Of a stretch of 64,000 bases of DNA, positions 58,035-64,000 are shown one piece after another. Origin of the DNA: Rhizobium sp. NXC14 (GTDB lineage: Bacteria; Pseudomonadota; Alphaproteobacteria; Rhizobiales; Rhizobiaceae). The position numbers and the translations under genes are program-made. The notes beneath the pieces are model-generated. The model was given only the letters and a program-made list of their open reading frames with translations. It was not told where the DNA came from and ran no database searches. The stretch spans positions 2,359,001 to 2,423,000 of the forward strand of contig NZ_CP021030.1 of the NCBI RefSeq assembly GCF_002117485.1, written 5' to 3'. Numbering within the stretch: the first letter of the stretch is position 1; each line of letters opens with the position of its first letter.

Positions 58035-58928
58035 ATGGTAATTAGAACCGAAAGCGAGTTGACGCCTGCCGTTCTCGCCGTGATGAACCGCACCAGGGAT
58101 CCACGGCTCCGGGAGATCCTCGTTGCAATGGTGAAGCACCTCCACGCATTCGTGCGGGAGGTCAGACTGTCGGAAGTCGAGTTTCGCGAAGCGACCGCCA
58201 TCCTCAACGAAATTGGGCAACTGCAGACCGACAGCCACAATGAGTTCGTGCTTATGGCCGGATCGCTTGGCGTCTCGTCGCTCGTGTGCCTGCTCAACAA
58301 CGGCGACAACGGGCAGACCGAGACGTCACAGTCGTTGCTCGGGCCCTTCTGGCGGCTCAACTCTCCGCGGGTCGAGAACGGCGGAACCATCATCCGCTCG
58401 GAAACGCCGGGAACACCCCTGTTCGTCCACGCGAAGGTGGTTGATCGAGGAGGTAAGCCCATCCAGGGCGCCGAGGTCGACGTATGGCACGCCTCACCTG
58501 TCGGCCTTTACGAGAACCAGGATCCTGATCAGGCGGAAATGAACCTGCGCGGCAAGTTCACTACGGACGACGAGGGTCGGTTCTGGTTTAGAACGGTCAA
58601 GATGGTGGGCTATCCCATACCTGTCGACGGGGTCGTAGGTCGGCTTCTCCGAGCGCAAGGCCGCCACCCCTACCGACCTGCTCATCTGCACGCGCTGATC
58701 TTCAAACAGGGATACAAAACCCTCATTTCCCAGGTCTTCGACCCGAGCGATCCGAACATTGATTCCGATGTGCAGTTCGGCGTCACCGCGGCTTTGACAG
58801 GCGACTTTGTCCGTCATGTCGAGCCGCACCCATCCGATACGGACGTCAGTGGGCCCTGGTTCTCGCTCGACTACACCTACGTCATGGAGCCGGGCGAGGC
58901 CATCCTGCCGCGTCCCCCGATCAAATAA
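58035..58928 (+). CDS. Intradiol ring-cleavage dioxygenase (hydroxyquinol/catechol 1,2-dioxygenase family)
   Basis: 297 residues from ATG 58035 with GGGAGG upstream. The predicted iron(III) ligands are Tyr159 (GLYENQ), Tyr193 (VGYPIP), His217 and His219 (PAHLH), in the order known from CatA. The N-terminal helical dimerisation domain (RDPRLREILVAMVKHLHAFV then RLSEVEFREATAILNEIGQL) places it with catechol/hydroxyquinol dioxygenases rather than protocatechuate 3,4-dioxygenase. It would cleave a catechol-type ring between the two hydroxyls. It is the first gene of the plus arm. Confidence 0.88.
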   Translation: MVIRTESELTPAVLAVMNRTRDPRLREILVAMVKHLHAFVREVRLSEVEFREATAILNEIGQLQTDSHNEFVLMAGSLGVSSLVCLLNNGDNGQTETSQSLLGPFWRLNSPRVENGGTIIRSETPGTPLFVHAKVVDRGGKPIQGAEVDVWHASPVGLYENQDPDQAEMNLRGKFTTDDEGRFWFRTVKMVGYPIPVDGVVGRLLRAQGRHPYRPAHLHALIFKQGYKTLISQVFDPSDPNIDSDVQFGVTAALTGDFVRHVEPHPSDTDVSGPWFSLDYTYVMEPGEAILPRPPIK

Positions 58929-58949
58929 CGAAACCAGCAGAGCCACATC

Positions 58950-59732
58950 ATGATTACCGAAAAGGAACGCCAGGCGGCAGCCGACGCACTGCTGAAGGCA
59001 GAAACCGAACGCAAGCCGATCGTCCAGCCGAGCAGGACATATCCGAATTTGGAACTTGAAGACGCTTACGAGATCCAAGCACTCTGGGCGCAGGCCCGGA
59101 TTGCAAAGGGGGCGCGAATCGCGGGTCATAAGATCGGACTGACATCGCGGGCGATGCAGATGGCCTCGAAAATGACGGAGCCCGACTACGGCGTCATTCT
59201 CGACGACGCCCTTTTTAACGACGGAGCGCAGATCAAAGCGGAGCTCTTTATCAAGCCTCGCCTCGAAGTCGAACTCGCTTTCGTGATGGGTGAGGATCTC
59301 GAGGGACCGGGGACTCGGATCTATGATGTCATGCGCGCAACGGAGTTTGTCGTCCCTGCGCTTGAGATCATCGATTACCGAACCGAGGTACCCAGAGCGA
59401 TCACTGATACGATCGCCGACAACGCTGCTTTTGGAGCGATCGTCGTTGGTGGTCGTATCATCCGACCAATGGATATTGACATCCGCTGGGTTGGCGCGAC
59501 CCTTTCAAAAAACGGCATCATCGAAGAATCGGGTGTTTCAGCAGCTATCATGGGGCATCCGGCCGCGGGCGTCGCCTGGCTTGTGAACAAGCTTCATGCC
59601 GTCGGAGCCGGGTTGAAGAAGGGCCAGATCGTTCTTGCAGGCTCGTTTACTCGCCCGGTGGACATAGCCAAGGGCGATGTCATCCAAGCCGACTATGGTC
59701 CGGTCGGCTCGATCGGCGTCTCGTTCGTGTGA
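58950..59732 (+). CDS. 2-Oxo-hepta-4-ene-1,7-dioate hydratase-like (HpaH/FAH family)
   Basis: 260 residues, 21 nt after the dioxygenase. The hydratase blocks are [34 protein letters not shown] and [10 protein letters not shown], with the metal-binding ELAFV glutamate pair. HpaH hydrates the 2-oxo-dienoate formed after extradiol cleavage of homoprotocatechuate and isomerisation. It normally requires HpaD, HpaE, HpaF and HpaG upstream, and most of them are absent. Confidence 0.85.
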   Translation: MITEKERQAAADALLKAETERKPIVQPSRTYPNLELEDAYEIQALWAQARIAKGARIAGHKIGLTSRAMQMASKMTEPDYGVILDDALFNDGAQIKAELFIKPRLEVELAFVMGEDLEGPGTRIYDVMRATEFVVPALEIIDYRTEVPRAITDTIADNAAFGAIVVGGRIIRPMDIDIRWVGATLSKNGIIEESGVSAAIMGHPAAGVAWLVNKLHAVGAGLKKGQIVLAGSFTRPVDIAKGDVIQADYGPVGSIGVSFV

Positions 59733-59739
59733 GGCGCCG

Positions 59740-60504
59740 ATGGAACTTCCTATCAATCACTTCAAACGAAAATTGAGAGCCGGTCAGAGCCAGATCGGTC
59801 TCTGGTGCGGCCTTCCCGGAAGCTACGCGGCAGAAATCGTCGCGCCCTCGGGCTTCGACTGGGTGCTGTTCGATACCGAGCACTCTCCAAGCGACGTCCT
59901 TACCGTCCTGCCGCAATTGCAGGCGGTCGCGCCTTACGACGTTTCCCCAGTCGTACGCCCGGCATTCAACGATCCCGTGCTGATCAAGCGCTTTCTGGAC
60001 ATCGGCGTCCAGACGCTCCTCATTCCCTATGTGCAGAACGAGGAGGAAGCGAAGGCAGCGGTCGCCGCCATACGGTATCCGCCGGACGGGGTTCGCGGGG
60101 TCTCCGCCTTGACGCGCGCCACCCGCTTCGGGCGCGTGCCGAACTACGCGCGGGTTGCCGAACAGGAGATCTGCCTGCTTCTGCAGGTCGAGACCCGAGA
60201 GGCACTCGGTCGGCTGGAGGCGATCGCAGCGGTCGAAGGCGTCGATGGTGTCTTCATCGGTCCCGCCGATCTGGCGGCCAGCTTTGGCCATCCTGGACAA
60301 CCGGGACACCCCGAGGTGGTCGCGGCGATCGAAGATGCGATCGGACGCCTGAAAATTCTCGGAAAGCCGGCAGGCATCCTCACGCCGGACGAGACTTTCG
60401 CCGCCCGCTGCATTTCGCTCGGGACGTTGTTCACCGCCGTTGGCGTAGACGTCGCCCTCCTTGCAAGAGGATCGGAGGCGCTCGCAGCCCGCTTTGCATC
60501 TTAG
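59740..60504 (+). CDS. 4-Hydroxy-2-oxoheptanedioate aldolase-like (HpaI/HpcH family)
   Basis: 254 residues from ATG 59740, 7 nt after the hydratase. [31 protein letters not shown] (catalytic histidine), VVRPAFND (arginine), LLLQVET and [14 protein letters not shown] (metal acid residues) are the class II aldolase motifs. It would split a 4-hydroxy-2-oxo-dicarboxylate into pyruvate and an aldehyde. Confidence 0.9.
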   Translation: MELPINHFKRKLRAGQSQIGLWCGLPGSYAAEIVAPSGFDWVLFDTEHSPSDVLTVLPQLQAVAPYDVSPVVRPAFNDPVLIKRFLDIGVQTLLIPYVQNEEEAKAAVAAIRYPPDGVRGVSALTRATRFGRVPNYARVAEQEICLLLQVETREALGRLEAIAAVEGVDGVFIGPADLAASFGHPGQPGHPEVVAAIEDAIGRLKILGKPAGILTPDETFAARCISLGTLFTAVGVDVALLARGSEALAARFAS

Positions 60505-60516
60505 GAGTTCGCGCCG

Positions 60517-61197
60517 ATGTCGACGCGCGAGAAAGTTCTGTCCGAGATAGCACCGGCGGGCATAATCCGGGCCGCCGTCAACATGTCGAATGCAGCGTTG
60601 GTCCGTTGGGACGATCAGGCCGGCGCCTTGGTCGGCCCAAGCGCTCAGATCGGTCACAAGATTGCCGAGCAATTGGATTGCGGCCTGTCGCTGATCCAGT
60701 ACGGCTCAGCCGCCGACATCCTCGCCGCTGCGGATCGCGGCGAGTGGGACATTGCTTTTATTGCCTCGGACCCCTCGAGAGCCGATCGGTTCTCCTTTTC
60801 ACCTCCCTACATTTCCGTCAGAGCGACCTATTTGGTGCCGGAGGGCTCGGCGTTTCGAACCGTCGGAGACGTCGATGCTGAGGGAGTGCGGATAGCCTCC
60901 GCAAAAAGCGCCGCCTATACGAAGCAGCTCGAGCGTATTCTTGAAAAAGCTACTGTCTCGCATACTGACAGTCCGGCAGCTGCAATCGATCGTCTTGTCA
61001 GATCGCAGTGCGACGCGGCTGCAGGATTGACCGAATTCCTCGTTCAGAGTTTGGAGCGAATTACCGGCTTCCGGCTGGTGGAGGGAGCGTTCTCTGAAAT
61101 TCCCCAGACGATCGCCGTCCACCGAAGAGCCATTCATGCCTCAGCCTTCTTTGCGGATTTCGTACACCGTCTGAATGCAAGCGCTGGAGCGCCGTAA
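60517..61197 (+). CDS. SBP family 3-like protein without a signal peptide
   Basis: 226 residues from ATG 60517 with GGAG upstream. The fold features of an amino-acid binding protein are present (IIRAAVNMSNAALVRWD, LDCGLSLIQYGSAADILAAA, WDIAFIASDPSRADRFSFSP, YISVRATYLVPEGSAF), but the N-terminus MSTREKVLSEIAPAG has no hydrophobic signal stretch, so it should stay in the cytosol. It follows the aldolase by 12 nt in the plus arm. It may sense or carry a pathway compound. Confidence 0.75.
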   Translation: MSTREKVLSEIAPAGIIRAAVNMSNAALVRWDDQAGALVGPSAQIGHKIAEQLDCGLSLIQYGSAADILAAADRGEWDIAFIASDPSRADRFSFSPPYISVRATYLVPEGSAFRTVGDVDAEGVRIASAKSAAYTKQLERILEKATVSHTDSPAAAIDRLVRSQCDAAAGLTEFLVQSLERITGFRLVEGAFSEIPQTIAVHRRAIHASAFFADFVHRLNASAGAP

Positions 61198-61287
61198 AGT
61201 AACGTCCTCGGCTCTTGGACGCGTGCTGGCTGTGGCGGGATCAGATCGGCAATATCGTAACCAGCCAACAGCGCTGGAGGCCAGCCT

Positions 61288-62478
61288 TCAAGCCGGCAGC
61301 TTATTCTGTTCCGGAGAGGCAAAGACAGAGGCCGGCATCGGTCCTGACGTCATCAGGGTGAAATCAAAGGACGCCTTGAGATCTGGGCCTAGCACATATT
61401 GCCGATGGACCCGCAGCTGGTCCTTGCGGATCTTCCGGTAATGTTCACCCGTCAGCATCTGCTTGACGCGGATAAGAAGGATCTTTGCCGGCGGCGCATC
61501 TGCATGGCCGGAGACGGCCACAACCGGCACCTTGTAGAAGTTGATCGAATCCGTCAGGCATTGCACGTCAAGCCAGAAGATCTCCGGACAGCGGGCGATC
61601 AGGCCAACGCGGGCGCGAAGCAGGCTTGCCGATGACAGCAGGGCGCATTGCAGAATGGCGCTGCCGAGTGTGGCAAACACGACGCGCCTGCCCTTGAAGA
61701 TCTCCGGCTCCCTTTCAAGCAATATGCCGATCACATGGGCGGCGACGCTCGATCCCATGCTATGCGAGGAGATCACGTACTCGTCCGCCTCCTCGGCGAG
61801 CGCCGTGCGCACCGCCGTCGCCCGCTCTTCCAGCCAGTCGTTGAAGTCGGCCCGATCCATACGGCCGAGCGCCACTGCCATTTCCCAATCGGCAAAAAGA
61901 TGCAGCGTATGGAAACGCTCGGAAAAAGGCAGGAAGGCGAAGATGAAGAAGCAAAGCGCCAGTGGCCCGCTCCAGAGCACGTGCCAGGCGGAAAAGCCGA
62001 GACTATAGGGCAGTATAACGATCTCGGCCGTCAGCACGATTGCCAGCGCCGTCAGCAGGAACGGAAAAAGGAAGAACAGGCCGAAACGCCACGCATGCCT
62101 GAAATATCCCCGCATACCACCTTCCAGCATGATCTCGGCGCAGCTTCGAAAGCCTGCAATGATCCGGCTCAGCGTATTGCGGATGCGCAGCCCGCGCACG
62201 AGCATGTCGTGATCAACCATGTGGATCCGGCTCTTCGTCCGCCAGCCGGCGGAACTGGTCTGCGCCGCAGGCGCCGCCTCATAGGCTCCCGCGCTGCCCG
62301 TCGTGACCTCGAAGCTGAGAGGATCGCTTCCCGCCTCCGGCGCGCCGGTTTCGACCGAGTAGCCCCAGACGGCAGCACTCTGTCTGGCTGAGCGTTCGTA
62401 CCGCGCTCGGTGGGCAAGGCCGTCGAGCGGCTCGAAGCCTGGGAAATGCAGGACGACCCGCTTCTTTATCAATTTCAT
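61288..62478 (-). CDS. Membrane-anchored alpha/beta-hydrolase-like protein
   Basis: 396 residues from ATG 62478. The N-terminal part (KRVVLHFPGFEPLDGLAHRA) is soluble; two membrane helices follow (FGLFFLFPFLLTALAIVL and GPLALCFFIFAFLPF). Then ADEYVISSHSMGSSVAAHVI gives a serine-hydrolase elbow in which the first Gly of GxSxG is Ser. ADAPPAKILLIRV and a C-terminal region with YVLGPDLKASFDF complete the family seen in rhizobia. It converges on the island's plus arm with a 90-nt gap. Function unknown. Confidence 0.75.
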   Translation of the reverse strand: MKLIKKRVVLHFPGFEPLDGLAHRARYERSARQSAAVWGYSVETGAPEAGSDPLSFEVTTGSAGAYEAAPAAQTSSAGWRTKSRIHMVDHDMLVRGLRIRNTLSRIIAGFRSCAEIMLEGGMRGYFRHAWRFGLFFLFPFLLTALAIVLTAEIVILPYSLGFSAWHVLWSGPLALCFFIFAFLPFSERFHTLHLFADWEMAVALGRMDRADFNDWLEERATAVRTALAEEADEYVISSHSMGSSVAAHVIGILLEREPEIFKGRRVVFATLGSAILQCALLSSASLLRARVGLIARCPEIFWLDVQCLTDSINFYKVPVVAVSGHADAPPAKILLIRVKQMLTGEHYRKIRKDQLRVHRQYVLGPDLKASFDFTLMTSGPMPASVFASPEQNKLPA

Positions 62479-62640
62479 TTCGCTGTTCCGCCCGGCCAAA
62501 GACCGGTCTGTTGCTGCGATCCGGCTGCCGGTCACTGATATCGCCAAAAAGCAGGCATGATCTCAAAGGCGCCTTGCTAACCGAACTCTTCTGGAATTCA
62601 ATAGCAGCCACGTTGTTTTCGCGGCGAATGGAGGGGTTTT

Positions 62641-62865
62641 GTGGCTGATCTTGTCAAAGAATTGATATCGGGCGTCGTCGATAGCGTACTGAAGGAAATT
62701 CTGAAGAAAACCACCGGCCGGGTCACGACGAAGCGCAGGAGGCGCAAGGCGCGCCCTGCCGCAACCACGACGGCTGCCCGCAAGACGCCGAAGCGCAAGC
62801 CCGCCCGCAAACAGATCAGCAAGCGCCGTACCGCCGCTGGCCGCAGCCGTCAGCGTCGGGTCTAA
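62641..62865 (+). CDS. Small, highly basic histone H1-like protein
   Basis: 74 residues from a GTG at 62641. The first 25 residues form an amphipathic helix (ADLVKELISGVVDSVLKEIL), and the rest is almost only K, R, A, T, P and S (TKRRRRKARPAATTTAARKT), like the tails of eukaryotic H1 and of bacterial Hc1-like proteins. It probably binds nucleic acid. There is no match to HU or Lsr2. Confidence 0.7.
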   Translation: MADLVKELISGVVDSVLKEILKKTTGRVTTKRRRRKARPAATTTAARKTPKRKPARKQISKRRTAAGRSRQRRV

Positions 62866-63035
62866 GACGCGCGGCAACACTTCGGCCGTAACGCAACGGC
62901 AACAATCCCAAAGTGGTCTGACCACATTGGTCTTTTTTTGGATCGGGCGGCTGGAATTCCTGTTGTCACATGCTATCTAAGGGAAACGATTGAAACGGCG
63001 GGCCTTTAACTCGCCTGTTGAAAGGATCAGATCCC

Positions 63036-63371
63036 ATGAGCGGCATTCACGAATTCATCGACAACGAAATCAAGAGCAACGACGTCGTCCTCTTCATGAA
63101 GGGCACGCCGCAGTTTCCGCAGTGCGGGTTCTCCGGCCAGGTCGTGCAGATTCTCGATTACATCGGCGTCGACTACAAGGGCATCAATGTGCTCGCCGAT
63201 TCGGAAATCCGCCAGGGCATCAAGGATTATTCCAACTGGCCGACGATTCCGCAGCTTTACATAAAGGGCGAGTTCATCGGCGGCTGCGACATTGTCCGGG
63301 AAATGTTCCAGGCCGGTGAACTGCAGCAGCATCTCCAGGAAAACGGCGTCACCGTTCGCGGCGCCGCCTGA
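63036..63371 (+). CDS. grxD: Monothiol glutaredoxin (CGFS type)
   Basis: 111 residues from ATG 63036. The active site is CGFS at 30-33 in [16 protein letters not shown], and [19 protein letters not shown] is the glutathione site. CGFS glutaredoxins carry [2Fe-2S] clusters with BolA; the bolA gene at 49932 is its expected neighbour. Confidence 0.96.
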   Translation: MSGIHEFIDNEIKSNDVVLFMKGTPQFPQCGFSGQVVQILDYIGVDYKGINVLADSEIRQGIKDYSNWPTIPQLYIKGEFIGGCDIVREMFQAGELQQHLQENGVTVRGAA

Positions 63372-63419
63372 CCGGTCACCGGACGTCCGCCCGGTTTCCA
63401 AATCTGTTTCTCGAGTCCG

Positions 63420-63442
63420 AGGCGCTGCGGTGAGCAGCGCCT
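63420..63442 (+). terminator. Hairpin between grxD and the MFS gene
   Basis: AGGCGCTGC (63420-63428), 5 nt, GCAGCGCCT (63434-63442) is a strong 9-bp stem 49 nt past the grxD stop and followed by TGGCCTGTTT. The U-run is poor. Confidence 0.55.
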
Positions 63443-63466
63443 TGGCCTGTTTATGGGAATTTCATT

Positions 63467-64000
63467 GTGACAGATTCATCACAAGCCGTGTCCGCGGGCC
63501 GCCTGCCCATGGGCAAGCGTGAGTTCATCGCGCTTGCCGCCTTCCTGATGGCCATCAACTCACTTGCCATAGACATCATGCTCCCGGCGCTGCAGCAGAT
63601 CGGCGCGAGCCTCGGAGTCGAAAGCGAGAATCACCGGCAATTCGTCGTCTCCTCCTATCTGCTCGGTTTCGGCTGCGCCCAGCTTTTCTACGGTCCGCTC
63701 TCCGACCGCTTCGGCCGCCGCACGCCGCTGCTGATCGGCCTCGTAGTCTATATCACGTCCGCCATCGGAATCGTTTTCGTTCCCTCCTTCGCAGGCCTTC
63801 TGGTGTTGCGCTTCATCCAGGGCGTCGGCTCGGCTGCCACCCGCGTCATCACCATCTCAATCGTCCGCGACATCTATGGCGGCCGACAGATGGCCGAGGT
63901 CATGTCGCTCATCATGATGGTGTTCATGATCGTGCCGGTGATTGCGCCCGGCACCGGCCAGGTCGTCATGTTCTTCGGCAACTGGCACCTGATCTTCCTC
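63467..64000 (+). CDS. Bcr/CflA-type MFS drug-resistance transporter, N-terminal part
   Basis: 178 codons from a GTG at 63467, cut by the window end. The helix sequence LAAFLMAINSLAIDIMLPAL, YGPLSDRFGRRTPLLIGL (the MFS D-R-x-G-R-R motif between helices 2 and 3) and FIQGVGSAATRVITISIVRD match the Bcr/CflA family of proton-driven exporters. Confidence 0.88.
   Translation, partial: MTDSSQAVSAGRLPMGKREFIALAAFLMAINSLAIDIMLPALQQIGASLGVESENHRQFVVSSYLLGFGCAQLFYGPLSDRFGRRTPLLIGLVVYITSAIGIVFVPSFAGLLVLRFIQGVGSAATRVITISIVRDIYGGRQMAEVMSLIMMVFMIVPVIAPGTGQVVMFFGNWHLIFL

Overview
The window looks like a chromosomal segment of a Rhizobium species (R. leguminosarum/R. etli group). Supporting signs are the GC-rich coding style, a rhizobial suf operon with an Irr-type iron control element, RIME-like palindromes, the purC-purS-purQ-purL and bolA/grxD block, and dense small-molecule ABC transport and catabolic gene sets. 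I assigned the genus from gene content and remembered sequences, not from a search.

Layout. 1-8.5 kb: the tail of a GH25 lysozyme gene, a probable agmatinase-family remnant, then an accessory set with an aminotransferase, a two-component FMN monooxygenase (NtaA-type enzyme plus flavin reductase), LysR and HutC-type regulators, and a complete polar-amino-acid-type ABC importer. 8.7-9.7 kb: an orphan flagellar-rod-like protein and a broken secreted-protein gene. 9.7-17.5 kb: the suf Fe-S assembly operon on the minus strand (IscS-like desulfurase, sufB, sufC, sufD, sufS, sufT, sufA), interrupted between sufB and sufC by a palindrome-bounded GIY-YIG nuclease cassette and a short internally deleted copy of it. 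17.6-42 kb: mostly housekeeping genes (hydrolase, anmK, tyrS, GH13 enzyme, AsmA-like protein, peroxiredoxin, M23 peptidase, DEAD helicase, NUDIX, flavin reductase, rpe, purB, membrane proteins, a PAS-GGDEF-EAL protein). 42-50.2 kb: purC-purS-kptA-purQ, a lipoprotein, a DUF1127 gene divergent from a MocR regulator, a lipid A deacylase-like protein, purL and bolA.

50.4-61.2 kb is a catabolic island between bolA and grxD, genes that are usually neighbours in rhizobia. It has two divergent arms under one GntR regulator. The minus arm has a TIM-barrel dehydroshikimate-dehydratase-like enzyme, an ABC importer, shikimate/quinate dehydrogenase, a CHMI-type isomerase, type II dehydroquinase and a Gfo/Idh/MocA oxidoreductase. 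The plus arm has an intradiol dioxygenase, an HpaH-type hydratase, an HpaI-type aldolase and a signal-less SBP-like protein. The set suggests uptake of a quinate/shikimate-like or aromatic acid and conversion through an unusual hybrid ring-cleavage route. Two genes in the minus arm carry single frameshifts. 61.3-64 kb: a membrane hydrolase, a very basic small protein, grxD and the start of a Bcr/CflA MFS transporter.

The two most promising leads are the GIY-YIG/palindrome cassette with its MITE-like derivative in the suf operon, and the hybrid Hpa/intradiol catabolic island.
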